The translations under genes and the position numbers were made by a program. This document shows, piece after piece, positions 14,734 to 21,046 of a stretch of 21,046 nucleotides of DNA (the first letter of the stretch is position 1; each line of letters opens with the position of its first letter). The notes below the pieces were generated by a model. The model was not told the origin of the DNA. It searched no databases and worked only from the letters and a program-made list of their open reading frames with translations. Source of the DNA: Candidatus Levybacteria bacterium RIFCSPLOWO2_12_FULL_37_14 (lineage in GTDB: Bacteria > Patescibacteriota > Microgenomatia > Levybacterales > UBA12049); NCBI GenBank assembly GCA_001782645.1, contig MFPH01000038.1, positions 1 to 21,046 of the forward strand, written 5' to 3'.

Positions 14734-15480
14734 ATGGTAATCTTACGACTACTTATGGGCGGGATAGTAAGGTTAACTGCGTTATTAGTTATTAGTTATT
14801 GGTTATTGGTTGCTGCGCCGAAAGCTTTTGCTGACACCTCATGTCAGCCGATTTATGGCGGTGGACAAAGCTGCATTACTACCAACAATATCCTCGTAAA
14901 TAAAACAATACTTAATCCTCAGACAAATCAATTCGTTGATAACTTAAGCATTAATGATCCAAAATACCAACCCGGATTTATACCGACCTTTCAAATATCT
15001 GTAACTAATACCGGAAATGCTAATGTGTCAAGAATAGGTATAAAAGACATCCTTCCCCAGTATATAAGCTTTGGTTCGGGAGCCGGAATCTTTGACCCCA
15101 ACTCAAATACCCTTTCTTTTAGCATTACTGATCTGGCACCAAACGAAACACGCAAATATACTGTTGTAGGTAGAGTTATTAATGCGGAACAAATACCAAT
15201 CGCTTCAGGATCTGTGGTTTGTGTTATAAATCAGGCAATTGCTATGATTAATGACAATAGCGTCAGTCAAGATAACGCACAATTTTGCATCCAGAAAACT
15301 TCACCTTCTGTCGCGGTAACTACAGGCACAAAAGGAGGATTTCCGGTCTTTTCTTCGGTACCAATAACTTCAACTCCAAAAACCGGACCAGAAGCCCTCG
15401 CACTTTTTGCTCTTGTCCTCGCTGGACTTTCAGGATGGTTTATGATAAAGTATGCGGGCAAAAAGGAGGAGATAAAATAA
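14734..15480 (+). CDS. Surface protein with DUF11-like domain and PKTG sorting-type tail
   Basis: 248 residues. Signal peptide with an AFA cleavage site before D35; its core (LLVISYWLLVAA) is encoded by a 7-bp tandem repeat. Residues about 48-160 form a DUF11-like beta-sandwich: ISVTNTGNANVSRIGIKDIL, then YISFGSGAG, then LAPNETRKYTVVGRV, as in many cell-wall repeat proteins. Several cysteines in the mature part (TSCQ, QSCITT, VVCVIN, QFCIQ) may pair. The C-terminus has TPKTGPEA, a membrane helix (LALFALVLAGLSGWFMIKYA) and a basic tail, a variant LPXTG sorting signal; no sortase lies in the window. ATG 14755 (MGGIVRLTALLV) is an alternative start and fits a TTGACT (14714) promoter better. First gene of a cluster with 15482 and 16670. 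Confidence 0.83.
   Translation: MVILRLLMGGIVRLTALLVISYWLLVAAPKAFADTSCQPIYGGGQSCITTNNILVNKTILNPQTNQFVDNLSINDPKYQPGFIPTFQISVTNTGNANVSRIGIKDILPQYISFGSGAGIFDPNSNTLSFSITDLAPNETRKYTVVGRVINAEQIPIASGSVVCVINQAIAMINDNSVSQDNAQFCIQKTSPSVAVTTGTKGGFPVFSSVPITSTPKTGPEALALFALVLAGLSGWFMIKYAGKKEEIK
14781..14815 (+). repeat. Heptamer tandem repeat in a signal peptide
   Basis: GTTATTA twice, GTTATTG twice, then GTTGCTG: five 7-bp units at 14781-14815. Gain or loss of one unit shifts the frame; the other frames stop at TGA 14832-14834 and TAA 14897-14899. Confidence 0.85.
15463..15470 (+). promoter_or_regulatory. Shine-Dalgarno site for the 15482 gene
   Basis: AAGGAGGA inside the last codons of the previous gene, about 12 nt before the ATG. 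Shows that this genome also uses leadered initiation. Confidence 0.6.
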
Positions 15481-15481
15481 C

Positions 15482-16648
15482 ATGACAACAGAAAGAAAAA
15501 ATTTTTACATGTATCATAAAACTCCCGGCGGAGTTCCTCAGGAAGAATTTGGTGAAAATTGGGATAGAATATTTGGTAAAAAAGCATCAGCTAATCAGAA
15601 CATAATTGAAGATACAAATATAGGTGCTGAGCCATCGAAAGTAGAACAGCAATTAATTGATCCATCAGAAGCTTTTAGAAAAAGAGTTTCTGACCGCGCT
15701 TATTTCATGTTTGAAGCAAGAAATAGGTCTGCAGAACACATAGTCCATGGCTATCATGAAGAAGATTGGCTTGCAGCTGAAAAGATTGAAAGAGACCTTG
15801 AGCAGCAAACAGTATCTATTGAGGCCCCGAATCCAGCAAAAAAGACAGAGAGCAAAAAAATACAACCAACTAAAAATGAAACAATATGGGAAACCGCAGG
15901 GAGAATAGGTAAAAGAGTTGGTGAACCCGAAAATCTTTTGGACAGGATGTGGAAAGATGGACAATTTAAGAAATGGGACGAAAATGGAAAAGAAATAAAA
16001 CCAGAAGATAAAACAGAAACAGCAGGAGACACAACGAAAACCAATAAGGCAGAAACACAACAGAAGCCCTCGGAAATAAAAATTGGTCTTGCAACCTGGA
16101 ACGGTAATCCTGTTAAAATAACCGAATATGCAGGTCAGCTTGGCGGAAAAGATTACGTTCATATTGAAGGAACCAGAGCTATAATTCCTCTTGACGAAAT
16201 CGAATATCCGAAAAAACCCACACAAGAAGCAGAAAATAAAAACAATGACCAAAAAAAGGAAGATAGAGAGGCCCAAAAAACCGAAGCCGACAGGCCGGCA
16301 AAAGAAGACAAAGAATCACCGGAGATGAAAGCAATGAGAGAAAAAGAAGAAAAAAGAAGGAAATTAGAAAAAGAATGTAAAGAGAAATTAGAAGCGGCAA
16401 GAAAAAAAGGAGAACAAGAAGGAAGAGAAAAACTGTTAACGGAAATTGAAGAAAAGAAAAATAAAAATATCTTTAGAAAATTCGGAAAATTTATAAAACG
16501 CCATAAAAAGGTTATTATTGCCGGAGTTGTTGGCGCAGCAATTGTTGCTGCAACTTGGGCAACAATGCAATCTCTTAGCCTTTATCTCCCTTGGAACGTC
16601 CCGATAACGACAATCAACAATTTTATAAATGGCGTAAGATTTCCATAA
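15482..16648 (+). CDS. Highly charged membrane-anchored protein of unknown function
   Basis: 388 residues, starting 1 nt after the stop of the DUF11-like gene. Residues 1-330 are hydrophilic. After an N-terminal segment (TPGGVPQEEFGENWDRIFGKK) and a low-complexity Lys/Glu/Thr region there is a small beta module at about 195-240 (IGLATWNGNPVKITEYAGQL ... VHIEGTRAIIPLDEI), which looks SH3-like. A long Lys/Glu/Arg coiled coil follows at about 245-330. One membrane helix (VIIAGVVGAAIVAATWATM, about 343-361) lies near the C-terminus, followed by a short SLYLPWNVP tail. With no signal peptide, the charged part is probably cytoplasmic and the tail outside. Family not recognised. The cluster with two secreted proteins suggests a shared envelope assembly. 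Confidence 0.8.
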   Translation: MTTERKNFYMYHKTPGGVPQEEFGENWDRIFGKKASANQNIIEDTNIGAEPSKVEQQLIDPSEAFRKRVSDRAYFMFEARNRSAEHIVHGYHEEDWLAAEKIERDLEQQTVSIEAPNPAKKTESKKIQPTKNETIWETAGRIGKRVGEPENLLDRMWKDGQFKKWDENGKEIKPEDKTETAGDTTKTNKAETQQKPSEIKIGLATWNGNPVKITEYAGQLGGKDYVHIEGTRAIIPLDEIEYPKKPTQEAENKNNDQKKEDREAQKTEADRPAKEDKESPEMKAMREKEEKRRKLEKECKEKLEAARKKGEQEGREKLLTEIEEKKNKNIFRKFGKFIKRHKKVIIAGVVGAAIVAATWATMQSLSLYLPWNVPITTINNFINGVRFP

Positions 16649-16649
16649 T

Positions 16650-16663
16650 CAAGGGAGGGGGGT
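16650..16663 (+). promoter_or_regulatory. Strong Shine-Dalgarno for the 16670 gene
   Basis: GGGAGGGGGGTGA lies a few bases before the ATG in the 21-nt gap after the previous stop; it is the strongest ribosome site in the window. Confidence 0.6.
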
Positions 16664-16669
16664 GAAAAT

Positions 16670-17533
16670 ATGAAAAACAATATAGAAGGAGAAAAATCAA
16701 GAAATCCAATAAGAAAAGTAGCAAAAAGATTAGTCGGACCTGCTACGGTATTGACTCTTCTTTTTACGGCAGGCGCTGCAGTGGGTTGCGAGGGGAAGAC
16801 TGTAAATAATTATATTAATATTCCCCCGATTGCTGGAACACCAAGGCCAAGCGAAGCAGCCGGAACGCCATTGCCGACAGAAACTGCACAACAAGCATTT
16901 GATAGAGGCGTTAAGGCTCAACAAACAGAAGAGCAAAAAGCTAAAGATGCAAAGGCTGAATTTGATAGGAAAGTTGCTGAGGAAGTAGCAAAAAGACCAA
17001 AGGAAACGGTAACAGTACCAGGACCAACAATGTATGCACCTTCCGTGCCTTCCTACCAAACACCGGATATGAGACAGTATCCGAACTGGATAGGACAACC
17101 AGCTTCGTCTGAACTTTATGTACCAAGTTATGGCACATCTATTGACAAATCTGTTGGGCCTAATCAAATCGGCGTAATATCAGGAGGACCCATGACTGTT
17201 GATTACCTAGATCAGTATGGATTTGGACGATCATCAACTTTCTATGGAGGAGCTGATAGGGGAACTCTCATATTCTTTTTGGGAAATGGACAATATTACT
17301 CTAGACAAGTAAATGCAAGAAATGTTGTTCAGGGACAGAATTGGTTTGGATTATACAATATGCCGGATGGAAATCCTGCAAATCCGAACGAATGGCAAGC
17401 CCTGGTGAATGCCAAGAGAGATGAAACTTTTAAATTTGGTGGCATTCAAGGCGGAACTAGATATGTTGATGTATTGGTAATAGGCGCTGATAATCGTGTC
17501 CTATTGGCTACCACAGCTTATAGGGGATATTAA
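16670..17533 (+). CDS. Putative lipoprotein / secreted beta-rich protein
   Basis: 287 residues. The N-terminus is basic (RKVAKRL), followed by a hydrophobic core VLTLLFTAGAAVGC (about 27-40); C40 in AAVGC could be a lipobox cysteine, although the -3 residue is not the preferred Leu. After an NNYINIPPIAG segment and a Pro/Thr-rich spacer (TPRPSEAAGTPLPTE) comes a coiled coil (about 75-110, EEQKAKDAKAEFDRKVAEE), a Tyr/Pro-rich linker (YAPSVPSYQTPDMRQYPNW), and a compact C-terminal beta-domain rich in Gly, Tyr and Phe (about 165-287: FYGGADRGTLIFFLGNGQYY, FKFGGIQGGTRYVDVLVIG). I do not recognise the domain. Third gene of the cluster with a very strong ribosome site, so it may be abundant. A structural surface component is likely but unproven. 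Confidence 0.8.
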   Translation: MKNNIEGEKSRNPIRKVAKRLVGPATVLTLLFTAGAAVGCEGKTVNNYINIPPIAGTPRPSEAAGTPLPTETAQQAFDRGVKAQQTEEQKAKDAKAEFDRKVAEEVAKRPKETVTVPGPTMYAPSVPSYQTPDMRQYPNWIGQPASSELYVPSYGTSIDKSVGPNQIGVISGGPMTVDYLDQYGFGRSSTFYGGADRGTLIFFLGNGQYYSRQVNARNVVQGQNWFGLYNMPDGNPANPNEWQALVNAKRDETFKFGGIQGGTRYVDVLVIGADNRVLLATTAYRGY

Positions 17534-17611
17534 TTAAAACGGTTAGGGTTCTAATTGTAGGCTTACAAATAACCCTAGAGGTTATACAATATAATCTCTA
17601 GGGTTTAGCGT
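17534..17611 (+). promoter_or_regulatory. Promoter region of the 17612 gene with overlapping inverted repeats
   Basis: AACCCTAGAG (17571-17580) and CTCTAGGGTT (17596-17605) are perfect inverse complements enclosing 15 nt that contain a TATAAT box (17590-17595). A third partial copy TTAGGGTT at 17543-17550 can pair with the middle copy instead. The pattern fits an operator flanking the -10 or alternative hairpins; without a U-run it is a poor terminator for the upstream gene. Confidence 0.5.
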
Positions 17612-20401
17612 ATGAGAAAAGTATTAAAAGATAACATCTTCGTTTTCATCTTAATCCTACTATCTATTGTTTTAGCGATAGTAAATTACAAAAGTGGGAC
17701 AATCCTCTCCGGCTGGGATACCCTTCATCCTGAATTTAATTTTCCCGAGTATTTTAAAAGAATTTTGTTTGGGGTCTGGCAGGAACATCAGGGACTTGGA
17801 GCCCTTTCCTCCCAAGCTCATCCCTCAGAACTCCCAAGAATGCTCCTCTATTATCCCCTATCCTTTATTTTACCGCTTTCATTTCTTCGCTATTCTTATT
17901 TTTTTATTACTTTAATTTTGGGTCCTTTGGGAATGTATTTTTTTATAAAAAAAGGGGTATTAAAAGATGATAGCATTCAAAACAAAATTGCTTCTTTCGG
18001 CGGAGCCTTATTTTATCTTTTTAATCTGGGGACAATTCAGCACTTTTTCGTACCATTAGAAATGTTCGCCACTCATTTTGCCACGCTTCCCTGGCTGTTC
18101 TTATTTGCTGTTCAATATCTTGAACATAATAAAAAGAAATATCTTTTGTTATTTGCAATTTTTACCTTTTTCTCAGCCTCAATCGCCCACACCTCCACTC
18201 TTTGGTTTACCTATTTCCTCTCGCTTCTTTTATTTCTTTTTACCTACAATTTTATCAACCGGAAAAAAGAAATTAAAATTAGGTCGTTTAAAATTATTTT
18301 AATTACACTATTAATTAACGCGTTTTGGCTTTTACCAAACTTATATTTTATTCTGAATCAAGGAAGTCAAATTAGTAATTCTAAAATCAATGCTCTTTTT
18401 ACCGAAGAGGCTTTTGCAAATAATAAGCTTTTTGGAGTAATTCCCGATATTTTAATCTTAAAAAACTTCCTTTTTAACTGGAGCGCATATATTGGCAACG
18501 GAGAATTCGGACCGCTTCTGAAGGTCTGGATTAACCATCTGCAACAACCTATCGTGCTAGTTATTGGATATGGACTATCCTTGATTGCCCTTCTAGGGCT
18601 GGTTTATTCTGTTGTTAAAAAAAATGCAATTTCCCTCTGTCTTCTGACAATTTTTGGGCTGGCTGTTTTTTTCCTTCTAACCAATAATCCTCCTTTTGGA
18701 TTCTTGTTTAATTTTCTCCAAAACGTAATCCCTCTTTTTAAAGAAGCTCTACGCTTCCCTTTCACCAAATTTTCTATTCTCTTGATGTTTTGTTTAAGCT
18801 GCTATTTTGCCTTCGGCGTAAAACTTTTAATCAGAAAGTTTAGTTCGTATTCTTTTATTTTAATTTTCATTGCTTTTATCTATTACATGCTTCCCGCTTT
18901 CCAAGGCAATTTAATTAGTCCCTTGATGAAGGTCAAGATTCCTTCCAATTACTTTTCTGTTTTTAAATTACTTAATAACCAGCCTTATGGTCGAGTGGCA
19001 ACCTTACCTATTCATAGTTTTTGGGGCTGGAATTATTACAGCTGGCCCGCTTCGCCGCGAGGCGAGAAATATCAAGGAGCGGGATTTTTATGGTTTGGTC
19101 TTAAAGATCCGGTTTTGGAACGGGAATTTGACAGGTGGAATCAATCAAACGAACAATATTACCGGGAAATGTCTCAGGCTATTTATTCCCAGAATCAAAA
19201 TGAATTAAACAATGTATTACAAAAATACGATATTGCCTATATTCTTTGGGATAAAAGCATTATTGCCCCGGAACAAGGGGCAGACAACAGAGTTCTTTTT
19301 CTTCCGGAAACAGAAAGGCTTTTGAATAATGACTCAAATCTTGCGCAAATCGCTCATTTTGGCGATCTTTTAGTTTACAAAACTAAATTCACAAATCCGC
19401 GAGTACGTATCATAGAAAATCCTGTCTCCATTGGTCCTCCTGCTATTTCCTATTATGATTTCGCATATGCTAAATATCATGATTACATTACCTATTCTAA
19501 TCCTAAAAAAAATACGATCTATTACCCTTTCAGAAATATTATCGATAATCAGAATAGGATTATTTCCAAAGATATTTTAGCTTCCCTTTCCAGCTCCACT
19601 ACTTTGGATCCAAAACTAACTTTAAATACGGGAAATGATTGCTCTCCGGCAAATCCCCAAGAAAAAACCAATTTTCAAAAAAATATTATCTTGGGAAAGT
19701 CAGATGAATTTATCGAATATTCTTCTTTGGGCGGATCTTTTTGCGAACATTTTTCTTATCCTACTCTTTCAAGAAATAAAGCATATCTTATTTCAATTAC
19801 CTCCAGGAACGTTAAGGGACTTCCGCTTAGAATATGTGTTTATAATTATCTCTCTAAGCGTTGTGACCTTTTTACTCATCTTTTAAGTTCAAAAAGCTTC
19901 GCAAGAGATGTTTTTTTAATTCCTCCTATTGATGCAGGCATGGGATTTGACATTAATATTAATAATTTTTCTGTTAAAAACAGTCCGAGTGTGAATAATC
20001 TTAGGTCAATCGAAATCTCCCCTTTTGATTACGAAAAACTTTCACAAATAGAAACCTACCCTTCCGAAGCTTTAAATGAAACAAAAAATGCGCTTGTTTA
20101 TTCTCAATCTTTTGATTCAGGCTGGAAAGCCTACCAAGTCAATCTCAAAAATCAAAAATCAAATCTCAAAACTTTTTTAGTAAATATATTTCCTTTTTTC
20201 TTTGGAAAAGAAATCAAAGAGCATGTTTTGGTCAATAATTGGGCTAACGGCTGGATCTTGTCCGGCCAATCATTAATCCTTAATCATTCATCCTTCATCA
20301 TTATCTACTGGCCGCAATATCTGGAATATCTGGGATTTGCCGTTCTTATCACCACTTTCGCGTGGCTTTTTTGGCCTACAGTTAAGTCAGACCACGATTA
20401 A
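17612..20401 (+). CDS. Large GT-C / YfhO-like membrane glycosyltransferase-type protein
   Basis: 929 residues. The N-terminal half (7-435) holds about 10-12 helices with an early acidic loop SGWDTLHPEFNFPEYFKR (about 33-50), the position of the catalytic Asp loop in GT-C enzymes, which use polyprenyl-linked sugars outside the membrane. Residues about 440-890 form a large extracytoplasmic region (YGRVATLPIHSFWGWNYY ... ILWDKSIIAPEQ ... NPRVRIIEN), and QSFDSGWKAYQV near 835 matches the GW-x-A element late in YfhO and AftD-like proteins. A final helix pair closes at about 893-922. The overall plan resembles alpha-(1->3)-arabinofuranosyltransferase/YfhO relatives. The sugar and acceptor cannot be told. 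Residues about 478-486 (WPASPRGEK) derive from an inserted palindrome. It may act with the Wzy-like protein on a surface glycan. Confidence 0.82.
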   Translation: MRKVLKDNIFVFILILLSIVLAIVNYKSGTILSGWDTLHPEFNFPEYFKRILFGVWQEHQGLGALSSQAHPSELPRMLLYYPLSFILPLSFLRYSYFFITLILGPLGMYFFIKKGVLKDDSIQNKIASFGGALFYLFNLGTIQHFFVPLEMFATHFATLPWLFLFAVQYLEHNKKKYLLLFAIFTFFSASIAHTSTLWFTYFLSLLLFLFTYNFINRKKEIKIRSFKIILITLLINAFWLLPNLYFILNQGSQISNSKINALFTEEAFANNKLFGVIPDILILKNFLFNWSAYIGNGEFGPLLKVWINHLQQPIVLVIGYGLSLIALLGLVYSVVKKNAISLCLLTIFGLAVFFLLTNNPPFGFLFNFLQNVIPLFKEALRFPFTKFSILLMFCLSCYFAFGVKLLIRKFSSYSFILIFIAFIYYMLPAFQGNLISPLMKVKIPSNYFSVFKLLNNQPYGRVATLPIHSFWGWNYYSWPASPRGEKYQGAGFLWFGLKDPVLEREFDRWNQSNEQYYREMSQAIYSQNQNELNNVLQKYDIAYILWDKSIIAPEQGADNRVLFLPETERLLNNDSNLAQIAHFGDLLVYKTKFTNPRVRIIENPVSIGPPAISYYDFAYAKYHDYITYSNPKKNTIYYPFRNIIDNQNRIISKDILASLSSSTTLDPKLTLNTGNDCSPANPQEKTNFQKNIILGKSDEFIEYSSLGGSFCEHFSYPTLSRNKAYLISITSRNVKGLPLRICVYNYLSKRCDLFTHLLSSKSFARDVFLIPPIDAGMGFDININNFSVKNSPSVNNLRSIEISPFDYEKLSQIETYPSEALNETKNALVYSQSFDSGWKAYQVNLKNQKSNLKTFLVNIFPFFFGKEIKEHVLVNNWANGWILSGQSLILNHSSFIIIYWPQYLEYLGFAVLITTFAWLFWPTVKSDHD
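19051..19066. repeat. In-frame mini-palindrome in the GT-C-like gene
   Basis: TTCGCC (19051-19056) and GGCGAG (19061-19066) form a 5-bp stem plus a wobble pair over a 4-nt loop, encoding PASPRGE. GC-rich against an AT-rich gene. Confidence 0.5.
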
Positions 20402-20435
20402 ACACCCCTCCTTCCTGAATTTTGGCATAATTTGG

Positions 20436-20441
20436 TATAAT
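20436..20441 (+). promoter_or_regulatory. -10 box of the toxin-antitoxin-like pair, leaderless start
   Basis: Consensus TATAAT; expected +1 at 20448 is the A of the first ATG. The -35 is poor (TTCCTG at 20412-20417, 18-bp spacer). Confidence 0.5.
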
Positions 20442-20447
20442 AGAACT

Positions 20448-20651
20448 ATGCACAATTGGAATACCGATACGAAAATACTCAAAAAGAATCCCGAAGAATA
20501 TGCTGTTTGGAAACTTGAACAGCTTATAAATTTTGGTTTGGATAAGGAAAGGCTTGATTCCAAGCTTGTCAAAAAATATTGGGATAAATTACAGATAGAC
20601 CCTAAGAAAAAAGAAGCGCTGGCGTTTTTATTATGGCAAAAACGATCTTAA
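20448..20651 (+). CDS. Small protein, probable antitoxin partner of the AbiEii-like gene
   Basis: 67 residues; the frame is open further upstream to 20337, but that start would lie inside the GT-C-like gene, while ATG 20448 coincides with the +1 of a consensus -10. The protein is charged and helical (DTKILKKNPEEYAVWKLEQ, then LDSKLVKKYWDKLQID, then ALAFLLWQKRS), with no helix-turn-helix of the AbiEi type that I can see. Its last 19 nt overlap the next gene, so the two are translationally coupled. Position before an AbiEii-type nucleotidyltransferase suggests an antitoxin or cofactor. The family is not recognised; function is inferred from context only. Confidence 0.72.
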   Translation: MHNWNTDTKILKKNPEEYAVWKLEQLINFGLDKERLDSKLVKKYWDKLQIDPKKKEALAFLLWQKRS

Positions 20652-21046
20652 CCAAAAGACAGAGGCAACTTCTTATTCTTCTCTCAAAGCAGGCTATTAT
20701 TACGAAAAAATTTTATTTATCAGGCGGTACCGCGTTAGCGGAATACTATCTTCGCCATCGCTACTCGGAAGATTTAGACTTTTTCTCCCTGGACGAAGTC
20801 GATCCAATGGCAATACAGGTAATTTTAAAAAAAATACAGAAAAAGATAAAAATGCAGAGCGTCGATTTTCAGCAAAGTTTTAACAGAAATTTATTTTTTC
20901 TTCATTTTGACGGTGAGGTAATAAAAACCGAATTCACATATTACCCCTTTATTCAATTGGAAAGACCAAGGATGATTGGCAATTTGCGGGTCGATAGCTT
21001 AATTGATATTGCAGTTAATAAGGTATTTACAATTTACCAGAGACCA
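20633..21046 (+). CDS. AbiEii-type nucleotidyltransferase toxin, N-terminal part (runs off the window)
   Basis: 138 codons to the window edge from ATG 20633, overlapping the small upstream gene by 19 nt. Nucleotidyltransferase motif I is clear: FYLSGGTALAEYYLRHRYSE then DLDFF (about 27-51), with the GG-T/S and the D-x-D metal site (D47, D49). A third acidic position may be E99/D93 in HFDGEVIKTEF. Near the edge VDSLIDIAVNKVFTIYQR begins the K-x(6)-R motif that continues as RDxxD in AbiEii/MenT proteins. These enzymes transfer nucleotides to targets such as tRNA and act as type IV toxins or in abortive phage infection. The remainder is outside the window, so completeness is unknown. Confidence 0.88.
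   Translation, partial: MAKTILTKRQRQLLILLSKQAIITKKFYLSGGTALAEYYLRHRYSEDLDFFSLDEVDPMAIQVILKKIQKKIKMQSVDFQQSFNRNLFFLHFDGEVIKTEFTYYPFIQLERPRMIGNLRVDSLIDIAVNKVFTIYQRP

Noticed and set aside
15665..16276. 203-codon reverse-strand frame
   Set aside because: It is the antisense of the Lys/Glu-rich gene at 15482; its Phe/Cys-rich composition is a by-product of A-rich codons, and it has no ribosome site.
1..21046. Recoding of TGA as Gly or Trp, as in some CPR lineages
   Set aside because: TGA ends the 12254 gene and the M23 gene at natural C-termini, and no in-frame TGA interrupts the recognised genes.

Overview
The window is AT-rich, with short intergenic spaces and the standard genetic code (TGA is used as a stop, for example by the genes ending at 13003 and 11052). 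The gene content points to a Candidate Phyla Radiation bacterium (Patescibacteria), most likely of the Microgenomates group. This rests on a LeuRS with an HVGN form of the HIGH motif, a Rho without the usual N-terminal helical domain, several large secreted proteins of simple envelope type, and leaderless transcription starts. The lineage is an inference from overall resemblance; no search was run.

Layout. 1-674 (-): N-terminal part of leucyl-tRNA synthetase. 752-2565 (+): two secreted proteins that distantly resemble the WxL / DUF916 pair of Gram-positive surfaces; the second has a signal peptide encoded by five perfect copies of an 8-bp repeat. 2566-3208: long non-coding stretch. 3209-7699 (+): a 1496-residue protein joining two recombinase-type DNA-binding modules (no catalytic domain) to a transmembrane helix and a long fibre-like exterior with a Peptidase_G2-like domain. 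7894-10008 (+): O-antigen-ligase/Wzy-type membrane protein with TPRs. 10009-10231: complex inverted repeats. 10232-10534 (-): zinc-ribbon protein. 10802-10962 (+): two tRNA-Ala genes. 11052-12170 (-): LysM/M23 peptidoglycan hydrolase. 12254-13003 (+): unknown protein. 13004-13269: hairpin-rich spacer. 13270-14565 (-): Rho. 14734-17533 (+): three-gene cluster of a DUF11-like surface protein with a PKTG sorting-like tail, a charged membrane-anchored protein and a putative lipoprotein. 17612-20401 (+): large GT-C/YfhO-like membrane protein. 20448-21046 (+): small gene overlapping an AbiEii-type nucleotidyltransferase, probably a toxin-antitoxin pair cut by the window edge.

Theme. Most of the window builds or modifies the cell surface. 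Four layers of repeated DNA run through it: (i) short tandem repeats with periods of 7, 8 or 14 bp exactly at the starts of secreted-protein genes, two of which would switch the gene off if one unit were gained or lost; (ii) three copies of a 90-130 bp palindromic element built from degenerate TCAGTTA-like heptamers, one of them inside the giant gene in frame; (iii) small GC-rich palindromes inserted in frame in at least six genes; (iv) complex hairpins between genes. The strongest candidates for something undescribed are the recombinase-module/surface-fibre fusion and the heptamer element family that has entered it.
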